Source: Winogradskya consettensis (GTDB lineage: Bacteria > Actinomycetota > Actinomycetes > Mycobacteriales > Micromonosporaceae). Taken from it: 64,000 nucleotides of DNA. Where the stretch lies: positions 62,001 through 126,000 of the forward strand of contig NZ_BOQP01000030.1 in the NCBI RefSeq assembly GCF_018332715.1, written 5' to 3'. The position numbers and the translations under genes were made by a program. The notes beneath the pieces are model-generated. The model saw nothing but the letters and a program-made list of their open reading frames with translations, was not told where the DNA came from and searched no databases. Below are positions 57,003-64,000 of the stretch, in pieces (the first letter of the stretch is position 1; the number at the start of each line of letters is the position of its first letter).

Positions 57003-57704
57003 ATGACGATGGTGACCTCAGCCGCCCCCGGTAGCCGGTACGGCACGGCGGGACGGCCCGCTCGCATCCTGGTGGTGGACGACGAACCGTCGCTGGCCGA
57101 ACTGCTCACGCTGACCCTCAGCTACGAGGGCTGGGACGTCCGCAGCGCGGCCGACGGCGAGGCGGCCCTCGCGACGGCGGCCGTGTTCACCCCCGACGCG
57201 GTGCTGCTCGACATGATGCTTCCCGACCTCGACGGCGTGGAGGTGCTGCGCCGCTTGCGTACCGAGTGGCCGCACCTGCCTGTCCTGTTCCTCACCGCAC
57301 GGGACTCGGCCGAGGACCGGGCGGCCGGTCTGCTCGCCGGGGCGGACGACTACCTGACCAAGCCGTTCAGCCTGGACCTCGTGGTGTCCCGCCTGCGAAA
57401 CGTGCTCGGCGACGCCGCGGACTCCCCCGCCGGGACCGTGCTGCAAGCGGGCGACCTCGAGCTGGGTGTGGAGAGCCGGACCGTGCGCCGCGGGGGCGCC
57501 ACGATCCCGCTGACCGGCATCGAGTTCGACGTGCTCGAGCAGCTGATGCGCGTACCCGGCGAAGTTGTCCCGGGAATCGACCTGGGGGCGCGCATCCCGG
57601 GCGGGCGCACCGCCGTGGTCGCGCTCTGCCTGGCCTCCCTGCGCCGCAAGCTCGGCGTGGAGATCATCGCGGTCGAATCCGGCTACCGCCTCGCCGCGGA
57701 CTGA
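57003..57704 (+). CDS. OmpR-family response regulator without an adjacent histidine kinase
   Basis: A 233-residue protein. The receiver domain (about 20-135) has the acidic pair in LVVDDEPS, the phosphorylation site in VLLDMMLPDLDG, the switch threonine FLTARDSA and the lysine of LTKPFSLD. The C-terminal winged helix (about 145-230) has LTGIEFDVLEQLMRVPGEVV and LASLRRKLGVEIIAVESGYRL, but the helix before the recognition helix is shortened compared with PhoB. No kinase gene is next to it. The ATG at 57003 lacks a good ribosome-binding site, and a second ATG follows two codons later. It is flanked by repeat arrays on both sides. Confidence 0.85.
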   Translation: MTMVTSAAPGSRYGTAGRPARILVVDDEPSLAELLTLTLSYEGWDVRSAADGEAALATAAVFTPDAVLLDMMLPDLDGVEVLRRLRTEWPHLPVLFLTARDSAEDRAAGLLAGADDYLTKPFSLDLVVSRLRNVLGDAADSPAGTVLQAGDLELGVESRTVRRGGATIPLTGIEFDVLEQLMRVPGEVVPGIDLGARIPGGRTAVVALCLASLRRKLGVEIIAVESGYRLAAD

Positions 57705-57719
57705 CAGCACAACGGCTTG

Positions 57720-57878
57720 CCAGAGCCACGGGCCGACAGAGCCACGGGCCGACAGAACAACGAATGGGCAGAGCCCCGCGGCGATCTCAGCCGTCCTGCG
57801 GCCGACCCGTGCTGATGGCGGTCCCGTGCTGATGGCGGACCCGTGCTGATGGCGGTCCCGTGCTGATGGCGGACCCGG
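57720..57878. repeat. 16- and 17-bp tandem repeats between convergent genes
   Basis: Two AGAGCCACGGGCCGAC units (16 bp) lie near 57722-57753. Four CCCGTGCTGATGGCGG(T/A) units (17 bp) start at 57806, 57823, 57840 and 57857, with the last base alternating T, A, T, A. The array occupies the gap between the response regulator and NADH dehydrogenase 3-prime ends. Confidence 0.9.
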
Positions 57879-57896
57879 GAGATCCAGGCAAAGAAA

Positions 57897-57922
57897 CGGC
57901 TGCCGGGCAAGCCCGGCAGCCG
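57897..57922 (-). terminator. Terminator of the NADH dehydrogenase gene
   Basis: A 12-bp self-complementary pair (57897-57908 with 57911-57922) with minimal loop, followed on the minus strand by TTTCTTT. It lies 17 bp past the ndh stop. Confidence 0.88.
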
Positions 57923-57939
57923 TCATCGATATTCTGCGA

Positions 57940-59448
57940 TCAGCGTCGGCCAGCAGCCTTAGCCTTGGCGGGAGTCCCGCCCTTGGCCGCAGCAGAAGCC
58001 CCAGCGGCCCCAGCAGACGACGCCTGCACAGTGGTCCCGGCAGGAGTGGTCCCGGCGACGGCCTTCTCGGCAGCCGCCTCCTTCTCAGCAGCGGCGGCGG
58101 CCTCTGCCTCCTCGACCCGGCGCCGTTCGAAAGGATCGCCGTACTCGCGGGTGGCGATCCGGGCGTACGACTGCTGGAAGGTCGATACCCGCTCCGAGCG
58201 GCCGCGGCCGAAGAAGCTGACGAACCAGTGGACGACAGCGGTGAACCTGTTCTTGAAGCCGACCAGGTAGAGCAGGTGGACGGCGAGCCACATCAGCCAG
58301 CCGATGAAGCCGGAGAGGTGGATCTTGCCGATGCTGGCCACCGCGTTGAAGCGGGAGACGGTGGCCATGCTGCCCTTGTCGAAGTATTGGAACTTCTGGC
58401 CGGTTTCCTTGCCCTTGAGGCGGCGCTTGATCTGGTCGGCGGCGAACCGGCCGCTCTGGATGGCGACCTGGGCGACGCCGGGGAGGCGGTCGAGGGACAT
58501 CATGTCGCCCACCGCGAAGATCTCCGGGTGGCCCGGCAGGGTGCAGTCGGGCTCGACCATGATGCGACCGGCGCGGTCGGTCTGGGCGCCGGCGGCTTCG
58601 GCGAGCTTGCGGGCCAGGGGCGGGGCGGCGACGCCGGCGGCCCACATCTTGGTCATGGAATCGATGCGTTCGTGGCCGCGCTTGGTCTCGACCTCGATGC
58701 CGGTCGCGTCGACGTCGACGACCTTGGTCTCGAGTTCGACCTCGACGCCGAGCAGGTGCAGCTGGCGCAGGGCGTGGGTGGAGAGCCGGTCGCCGAACGT
58801 CTTGAGGACGGCGTCGACGGCGTCGATCAGGATGACCCGGGCCTTGCGGGGGTCGATGTGCTTGTACTGACCGGCGAGGTTGCGGTGGGCGAGCTCGGCG
58901 ATCTGGCCGGCCATCTCCACGCCGGTGGGGCCGGCGCCGACGACGACGAAGGTCATCCAGCGTTCCTGGTCGGCCGGGTCCTGCTGCAGGTCGGCCAGCT
59001 CGAACGCGCCGAAGATGCGAGCGCGCAGCTCGAGGGCGTCGTCGATGCTCTTCATGCCGGGCGCGTGGTCGGCGAAGTGGTCGTTGCCGAAGTACGACTG
59101 GGAGGCCCCGGCGCCGACGATGAGGGTGTCGTACTCCACCTCGTACTCGATGCTGGGGGCGGTGACCTTGACCTTCTTGTTCTCGACGTCGACGTCGGTG
59201 ACCCAGCCGAGCTTCACGTCGATGTTGTCCTGCTTGCGGACGATCTCGCGGATCGGAGGGGCGATCTCGCCCTCGGAGAGGATGCCGGTCGCCACCTGGT
59301 AGAGCAGGGGCTGGAACAGGTGGTACGCGGTGCCGTTGATGAGCGTGATGTCGACGTTCGCGTTCTTCAGCGCCTTCGCCGCGAAGAGCCCGCCGAAACC
59401 GGCTCCGACGATCACCACACGGTGCCGGTGAGCAGTGCGTTCAGCCAT
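57940..59448 (-). CDS. ndh: Type II NADH dehydrogenase (NDH-2)
   Basis: A 502-residue membrane-associated flavoprotein. The FAD-binding motif VIVGAGFGGLFAAKAL lies at about 12-27, the NADH-binding motif VVVGAGPTGVEMAGQIAEL near 168-186, IFAVGDMM and GVAQVAIQSGRFAADQIK near 315-340, and a C-terminal amphipathic or membrane stretch GFIGWLMWLAVHLLYLVGFKNRF. NDH-2 passes electrons from NADH to quinone without proton pumping. The last ~65 residues are an Ala/Glu/Lys/Thr-rich low-complexity tail not needed for catalysis. ATG at 59448. It is monocistronic and ends at a terminator. Confidence 0.93.
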   Translation of the reverse strand: MAERTAHRHRVVIVGAGFGGLFAAKALKNANVDITLINGTAYHLFQPLLYQVATGILSEGEIAPPIREIVRKQDNIDVKLGWVTDVDVENKKVKVTAPSIEYEVEYDTLIVGAGASQSYFGNDHFADHAPGMKSIDDALELRARIFGAFELADLQQDPADQERWMTFVVVGAGPTGVEMAGQIAELAHRNLAGQYKHIDPRKARVILIDAVDAVLKTFGDRLSTHALRQLHLLGVEVELETKVVDVDATGIEVETKRGHERIDSMTKMWAAGVAAPPLARKLAEAAGAQTDRAGRIMVEPDCTLPGHPEIFAVGDMMSLDRLPGVAQVAIQSGRFAADQIKRRLKGKETGQKFQYFDKGSMATVSRFNAVASIGKIHLSGFIGWLMWLAVHLLYLVGFKNRFTAVVHWFVSFFGRGRSERVSTFQQSYARIATREYGDPFERRRVEEAEAAAAAEKEAAAEKAVAGTTPAGTTVQASSAGAAGASAAAKGGTPAKAKAAGRR

Positions 59449-59500
59449 TTTTCGGGCCTCCGGTCCTCAGGTCGTCTCGTCGTACGGTATCAACGAGCGA

Positions 59501-61003
59501 ATGGAATCTCAGTTCGTGTTGTTCCCAGGCCGTCACCATGTTCTAACCAGGTTCCAGGCCGGGTATCTGGCGGGTTTCGGAGATACGACGATCATATGGG
59601 CGGTAACCTCCGCGAATCACGCGAACACCAAGCGCAACCCGGTGCCGTTCCACCGCCGGGAAGCGGCGATCGAGCGGTTCAGCGTGCTGGCGGGGCTGCG
59701 GTCGCTGGTCGTGCCGGTTTTCGACACCGCGCCGACGGACCGCTTCGCCGAGGTCACCCTCAAGAACGTGACTGTTGCCACGGGAATCACCCTTACCCCA
59801 CAGAACACGGTGGTTGCGTGTTCGACTCCATCAGTCTCAGCGCTGTACGAGCGGCTGGGCTTCCCGGTGGCCGGAGTCGAGTCGGACATCACACCCGAAC
59901 CGGAGCGGCCGTGGGACGTACTGCTGCGCCTGGCAGCCGGTGACCAGCGATGGCGTGAGCTGGCCCACCCGGCCACGACCGACGTCTTCGACCGCTACCG
60001 CCTGGAGGACAGCGTCCGGACGGTCGTGAACGACCCGGTGGTCGGTGACGAGGGCGGGCTCACCCCGACCCGCGACTACCGGACGTACGCGGAAGCTTTC
60101 GCCGACGCCGCCGGCCGCAAGTGGGACCTGGTCCGCCCGCACGTGCGCCCCGGCCGGATCGTCGACATCGGATGCGGCGCGGGCTCGGTCCTGGAACGCG
60201 CCGACCAGGAGCCGGCCCTGCGCGAGAGCGACCTCATCGGCGTCGAGATCGCCCGGCACCTCTACGACGAGTGTGTCCACAAGAAGGCCCAGGGCGTCTT
60301 CCAGAACGCCAACGTCTACTTCTACCGCCGCAACGTCCTCGGCGGCGCGATCTTCCCACCGCGTTCGATCGACACCACGCTGACGTTCGCCCTCACCCAC
60401 GAGATCTGGTCCTACGGCGACCGCATGGCCTCGTTGCGCACGTTCGCCCAGGCCATCTACGACCACACCGCCCCCGGCGGCGTCTGGATCAACAGCGACG
60501 TCTGCGGCCCCGACGGCAAGGACCGCCCGGTCCATCTCACCCTCACCGCCACCGACGGCCTCAATCCTTCATCAGTACGCAGTGAGCTCGCCGAACTGTC
60601 CTCCTCCGAGGTCGCAACCCACGTCAGCGCCCTGTCCACCCGCGCCCGCCTCGACCGGTTCGCCGCCGACTACCGCTTCCCGTTCTCGTTCACCACGGTG
60701 AACGACACGACGGTCGAGCTCCCGTTCGGCGACGCCATGGACTTCCTGACCCGCAAGGACTACACCGACAACTGGCTGTCCGAAACGCAGGAACAGTTCT
60801 GCGGTCTCGAGTTCGCCGACTGGAAGTCGCTGCTGACCGACATCGGCTTCGAACTCGACCCCGCCTCGGACACCACCCGCAACGACTGGATCGTCGACAA
60901 CCGCCTCGCCCCGGTCGCCTCCTTGACCACCCCGGCCGGCGACCCGGTCGACTGGCCCGTCACCCACGTCTTCCTCGTCGCCCGCCGCCCGCTCAACACG
61001 TAG
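59501..61003 (+). CDS. Fusion of a nucleotidyltransferase-like domain and a class I methyltransferase
   Basis: A 500-residue protein. The first ~140 residues resemble NMN adenylyltransferase/cytidylyltransferase folds: LFPGRHHVLTRFQAGYL at residues 7-23, and TSANHANTKRNPVPFHRREAAIERFSVL, close to the SANxSxTxxNPF..GER block of archaeal NMNAT. However, the HxGH signature is replaced by a TRFQAGY stretch. After a linker, a SAM-dependent methyltransferase domain (about 210-500) has VDIGCGAGSVLERA, IGVEIARHLYDEC, and LTHEIWSYGD. Pathway unknown. ATG 59501 with TACGGT 17 nt upstream suggests a nearly leaderless transcript. It is divergent from ndh and followed by repeats. Confidence 0.7.
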   Translation: MESQFVLFPGRHHVLTRFQAGYLAGFGDTTIIWAVTSANHANTKRNPVPFHRREAAIERFSVLAGLRSLVVPVFDTAPTDRFAEVTLKNVTVATGITLTPQNTVVACSTPSVSALYERLGFPVAGVESDITPEPERPWDVLLRLAAGDQRWRELAHPATTDVFDRYRLEDSVRTVVNDPVVGDEGGLTPTRDYRTYAEAFADAAGRKWDLVRPHVRPGRIVDIGCGAGSVLERADQEPALRESDLIGVEIARHLYDECVHKKAQGVFQNANVYFYRRNVLGGAIFPPRSIDTTLTFALTHEIWSYGDRMASLRTFAQAIYDHTAPGGVWINSDVCGPDGKDRPVHLTLTATDGLNPSSVRSELAELSSSEVATHVSALSTRARLDRFAADYRFPFSFTTVNDTTVELPFGDAMDFLTRKDYTDNWLSETQEQFCGLEFADWKSLLTDIGFELDPASDTTRNDWIVDNRLAPVASLTTPAGDPVDWPVTHVFLVARRPLNT

Positions 61004-61175
61004 GCGGACAGACGCCCGATTGTCCCGCACCGCCTGTAACAAACACGCGAGGGCGGCGAGCCCTTGGCGGCGGGGTTTGGGTCGCGCGGTCGGGTTGCCC
61101 GTCGAGCCACGCCGCTTACCGGGACACCGCGGGCGGCGTGTACGCGTGAACCTGCATGACACCGGCAGGCCGCAC

Positions 61176-61262
61176 GACACTGCGGGCCTGCGCGACAGTG
61201 CGGGCCTGCGCGACAGAGGCAGGCCTGCGCGACAGCGCCGGGCCGTGCGACAGCGCAGGCGG
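61176..61262. repeat. 18-bp tandem repeat
   Basis: GACA-starting units (GACAGTGCGGGCCTGCGC form) begin at 61176, 61194, 61212, 61231 and 61249, spaced 18 or 19 bp; the outer ones are degenerate. Confidence 0.85.
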
Positions 61263-61346
61263 GGCGGCGCCGTCGGCGACAGCGACGGGCGGACGGAGGG
61301 TCTCCCCGATGTGCCGCTCCTGAAACGGCGACGCGGCTGACGCCGT

Positions 61347-61397
61347 GGCCGCGCTCGATCGCGAGTGCGACCTGGCCGCGCTCGATCGCGAGTGCGA
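61347..61397. repeat. 27-bp duplication
   Basis: GGCCGCGCTCGATCGCGAGT and its following GCGA are repeated exactly at 61347 and 61374, with only the 3-bp junction differing thereafter. Confidence 0.85.
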
Positions 61398-61424
61398 TCG
61401 GTCGCACTCGGCAGCCGACGGGTT

Positions 61425-61451
61425 CGGGCGGACCGGCACGCGGTCCGCCCG
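61425..61451. terminator. Hairpin terminator between convergent genes
   Basis: Perfect 11-bp stem (61425-61435 with 61441-61451) around GCACG, 36 bp past the stop of the minus-strand deacetylase gene; it may also stop plus-strand transcripts. Confidence 0.7.
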
Positions 61452-61486
61452 CCTCTACTGCTGGAGCCCGTCCCCTGTGCGCGGGG

Positions 61487-63325
61487 TCAGGGGTTGCCGA
61501 TCATGGAGTAGTCGTCGGTGGTGAGGCTTCCCGTGCCGGCCAGGGTGAGGCCGAGGCTGACCGCCTGGGTGCCGGCGGGGACCGCGGGGGTGGTCCACGC
61601 CGCGGAGGCGTAGGACGACGTGGCCGCGTACGCAGGACTCTGGGTCCACCAGGCCCAGCTGCCGTCGGAGAGCTGGCGGTAGAGGGTCCAGAAGACCGGA
61701 GCCGTTGATTTGTACGCCGCATTGAGCGCGTATGTACGGTCTGTTACAACCGTCGGGGCGCAGTTGGCGCTGTCGAAGAGCGGGATGAGCTTGGCGTCGC
61801 CGTCGGTCCAGGCGGTGATGTCGAGCTTCTGCGCGTACGTGCCGTCGGCGGCGTCGGTGACCCGGGTCCAGACCGGCGTGTTGGTGCCGAAGCCCGCGCC
61901 CGTCCAGCATTGCGGGAAGCCGTCGGCGCCCGCGGTCTCCAGCGACGGGTTGCGCAACGCGTTGGCTCCCGGCGGTGCGGGGTCGGGCAGGGCCGGGGTG
62001 TCGGCGAAGCCGTAGTCGTCGCTGACGAGGGTGCCGACCGAGTCGATGGTCAGGCCGAAGCTGACGGCGACGGCCTCCGCCGGGACGGGCGGGGAGACCC
62101 AGGTCGCACGCGTCCACTCACCCTGAGCGGCCAGGCGCGGGCTCTGCGTCCAGTACGCCCAGGACCCTTCAGCCGTACGCCGATAGAGCGTGAAGAACAC
62201 CGGCACGTCGGAGTGGTACCACGCACTGACCTCGTAGTGGTGTCCCGCGGCGACCGACAGCGAGCACGTGCCGAGGTCGAACGTCGGGATGATCTTCGCG
62301 TCGCCGTCGGTCAGGCTGCTGACGGCGATGCGGGAGGCGTACACCCCGGTGTGGGCGTCCGGGACCCGCGTGTAGGTGACGGTGTTCGTGCCGTAGCCGG
62401 CGTTCTGCCAGCAGGTCGGGTTGTCACCGGTCTCGGGATCCTCCAGCGACGGATTGAGGACCGTGTTGACGCCGGGAGCTCCGGGCGGGGCCGGCGAGTT
62501 GGGTGCGACGGCCGGGTGCAGCGTCGAGCTGAGTGCCTGCTGGACGGTCTTGACGGTGGTGCCGACCGAGGTCCGCGGCTGCAACCAGTCGAGGAACTCG
62601 TCGAGCAGCGCCGGGGAGATGGACTCCAGCGCACAGCCGTCGCAGACGTGGTGCAGGTTGAACGGGAGCCAGCCGCCGGTGGCCTCGGCGTTGAGCACCA
62701 CGGCCTGCAGGTCGGTGAGCGTCCACGTCGACTCCACGTCGTCGGGGGTGCGGGTCTCGAAGCGGTCGAGCGGTGGCACGGTCTCGGCCGCGTCGCAGTC
62801 CGAACAGCTGGCGGGTGACCACAGATCGCCCACCGCACGGGCGGTGTCGTATCCGCAGTGGGCGGCCATCGATTTGATCGTCGCATTGAATTCCGCGAAC
62901 GGGTACGCAAATGACGTTACCGCGTATCCCCATGACAACAAAGTGTCGCGGTCCTGACAGATCTGCCTATTCATCTCGTCGGCGGACAGCGTCGTGAGGT
63001 CCTGATGAGTGGCGGTATGTCCACCTATCTCATGTCCGCCCGAGGCAAGGGCGTCGAGCTGCGCGCGGGTCATGTAACCGGTTGCGCCGACCAGCGCGGA
63101 ATTGATGTAGAAGGTGCCGTCCATTTCATGGTCGTCGAGCATCGTCACACCGGCCAGCTGGTCGGTCACGCCGTCGTCGAAGGTAAATGTCACGACGAGC
63201 GGGTTCGCCGGGGAGGCGTTAGCCGGAACGGCTCCGACCAACGGGCTACCGAGCAGCACCAGAAGTGCCGCAGCGGCAAGTATTCGCAGGTGGATGCGGG
63301 TCTTATCGAATAAATGGAGAGTCAT
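61487..63325 (-). CDS. Secreted CE4 polysaccharide deacetylase with two C-terminal carbohydrate-binding-like repeats
   Basis: A 612-residue exported enzyme. The signal peptide runs to about residue 38 (PANA). The CE4 domain (about 42-280) has VTFTFDDG (D50, D51), the metal-binding H103 and H107 in GGHTATH, and SFAYPFAEF. Two homologous C-terminal modules of about 150 residues follow (about 305-455 and 465-612). Each starts LRNPSLE-like, has C-W, TDGDAK(I/L)IP, and (F)FTLYRR..GSWA.WTQSP, and ends with a DDY motif; they look like carbohydrate-binding beta-sandwiches. Substrate may be chitin-like or another N-acetylated glycan. AAGGA lies 7 nt before ATG 63325. It is monocistronic. Confidence 0.9.
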   Translation of the reverse strand: MTLHLFDKTRIHLRILAAAALLVLLGSPLVGAVPANASPANPLVVTFTFDDGVTDQLAGVTMLDDHEMDGTFYINSALVGATGYMTRAQLDALASGGHEIGGHTATHQDLTTLSADEMNRQICQDRDTLLSWGYAVTSFAYPFAEFNATIKSMAAHCGYDTARAVGDLWSPASCSDCDAAETVPPLDRFETRTPDDVESTWTLTDLQAVVLNAEATGGWLPFNLHHVCDGCALESISPALLDEFLDWLQPRTSVGTTVKTVQQALSSTLHPAVAPNSPAPPGAPGVNTVLNPSLEDPETGDNPTCWQNAGYGTNTVTYTRVPDAHTGVYASRIAVSSLTDGDAKIIPTFDLGTCSLSVAAGHHYEVSAWYHSDVPVFFTLYRRTAEGSWAYWTQSPRLAAQGEWTRATWVSPPVPAEAVAVSFGLTIDSVGTLVSDDYGFADTPALPDPAPPGANALRNPSLETAGADGFPQCWTGAGFGTNTPVWTRVTDAADGTYAQKLDITAWTDGDAKLIPLFDSANCAPTVVTDRTYALNAAYKSTAPVFWTLYRQLSDGSWAWWTQSPAYAATSSYASAAWTTPAVPAGTQAVSLGLTLAGTGSLTTDDYSMIGNP

Positions 63326-63692
63326 GGAGATCCTTTCTGGCACCGCACTCACCGGCACGGTCGTGACGACTTTCCCACGTGCCCGCTAAAAGCCACATGG
63401 CACGATCGGCGGATATCCGACGGTCCCGCAAATACGGACAACTGGGGTGCCGACGGTAATTTCCTCTTGATTTCCGCCGGATTACCCACAGGCCCGTGAA
63501 CATTTATTCATCCGCATCGCGACCTGCGGATATTTCCCGATCTCAATGATCTGATCCACCGATACTCCACCGGTCGGCCCGCGTTACTCAGCCTTACGGT
63601 CACTAGCTGAGTACACAGTGCACACCGAATACTCGGCGCCGAAGCGCTTCTCGTCCACAGGCACCAACGCAATGCGAGGGGACGGCACAAAA
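63326..63692. promoter_or_regulatory. 367-bp divergent promoter region
   Basis: Between the deacetylase (minus) and oxidoreductase (plus) starts. The stretch is less G+C rich than the coding DNA, with GCGGATAT-type words at 63411 and 63535. Apart from the two ribosome-binding sites (AAGGA for the minus gene, GAGGGGA for the plus gene) I see no clear structure. Confidence 0.4.
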
Positions 63693-64000
63693 ATGGGGGC
63701 AGACCGGAGCCAGTCCTACCAGGACGATCGCGGCTTAACCGGCGAGTCGGTGGGCAGACCTGCGGGGGCCGGCATCAGGATCGGCGTGGTCGGCGTCGGC
63801 TATTGGGGTTCCAAGCAGCTACGGGTCATGCAGTCGACGCCGGGGGTGGCCCGCGCGGTCGCCATCGACGCCCGGCTGCCACTGCTGTCGGGCATGGGTC
63901 ACCTGCTCGCCAACGGCGGCGGTTACACATCGCTGCGGGCGGCGCTGCCGCACATCGACGCGGTGGTGGTCGCCACGCCGCCGGCGTCGCACGTCGAGGT
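63693..64000 (+). CDS. Gfo/Idh/MocA-family oxidoreductase (N-terminal part, cut by window end)
   Basis: The first 102 residues of a protein that continues past the window. After a ~26-residue polar leader comes the NAD(P)-binding start IRIGVVGVGYWGSKQLRVMQ with the GxGxxG dinucleotide motif, then VARAVAIDARLPLLSG and IDAVVVATPPASHVE, the strand 4-5 signature of Gfo/Idh/MocA proteins that oxidise or reduce sugars and inositols. GAGGGGA lies upstream of the ATG. Next to a polysaccharide deacetylase gene in divergent orientation; a role in nucleotide-sugar metabolism is possible but unproven. Confidence 0.85.
   Translation, partial: MGADRSQSYQDDRGLTGESVGRPAGAGIRIGVVGVGYWGSKQLRVMQSTPGVARAVAIDARLPLLSGMGHLLANGGGYTSLRAALPHIDAVVVATPPASHVE

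Larger units (their letters stand above)
61004..61486. other. 483-bp convergent intergenic region with repeats and terminator
   Basis: Between the fusion-protein and deacetylase 3-prime ends. It holds an 18-bp array (61176-61262), a 27-bp duplication (61347-61397) and a hairpin (61425-61451). No gene-like frame was recognised in the rest. Confidence 0.6.

Noticed and set aside
1..64000. tRNA/rRNA genes, prophage or insertion sequences
   Set aside because: No cloverleaf with CCA end, rRNA sequence, integrase, transposase or phage structural gene was recognised in the window.

Overview
The window is high-G+C DNA, with GTG/TTG starts, many ATGA/GTGA gene overlaps and GC-rich terminators. Lineage-typical proteins (SigE-family sigma factor, XRE regulator with a long C-terminal domain, DUF3349, F420-type LLM oxidoreductase, ChvE-type sugar ABC system) point to a filamentous actinobacterium. 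A Micromonosporaceae/Actinoplanes-like host is my inference. It looks chromosomal: no tRNA, rRNA, CRISPR array, transposase or phage gene was seen.

Layout. 1-6.3 kb: a secreted protein with three internal repeats, a 1212-residue NACHT NTPase with pentapeptide repeats (defence candidate), and a thaumatin/ricin-B fusion. 6.4-17.5 kb: one tightly overlapping nine-gene minus-strand operon for an exopolysaccharide. It combines PelF- and PelG-like proteins, two polygalactosaminidase-like hydrolases, a large secreted deacetylase resembling fungal Agd3, and nucleotide-sugar enzymes. I read it as a Pel/galactosaminogalactan-like system and the most interesting locus here. 18.2-22.3 kb: a frameshifted nitronate monooxygenase, a 61-bp tandem repeat, a phosphodiesterase, and a phosphate-transporter operon with a PHO-box-like site upstream.

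22.4-33.6 kb: a divergent pyrimidine-catabolism locus. MocR regulator and aminotransferase run one way. Beta-ureidopropionase, dihydropyrimidinase, (methyl)malonate-semialdehyde dehydrogenase, F420-type oxidoreductase and a four-gene ABC importer run the other. The enzymes would take dihydrouracil to beta-alanine, malonate semialdehyde and acetyl-CoA; the usual first reductase is absent. 33.7-42 kb: a SigE-type sigma factor with a membrane partner, an XRE regulator, an unknown protein, a secreted sugar dehydrogenase with PKD domain plus a Tat-exported isomerase-like protein, and a DUF4760-like protein.

42-51 kb: a GGDEF-EAL protein, a HAAS-like membrane protein, and a ROK regulator beside a monosaccharide ABC operon. 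51-57 kb: an MMPL exporter with TetR and a clear double operator, then MarR divergent from an ABC exporter, and an orphan response regulator. 58-64 kb: type II NADH dehydrogenase, a nucleotidyltransferase-like/methyltransferase fusion, a secreted polysaccharide deacetylase, and the start of a Gfo/Idh/MocA oxidoreductase.

A recurrent pattern is that nearly every convergent intergenic gap of more than 100 bp carries its own short tandem repeat (periods 61, 21, 16-17, 18 and 27 bp), and two further gaps carry similar arrays.
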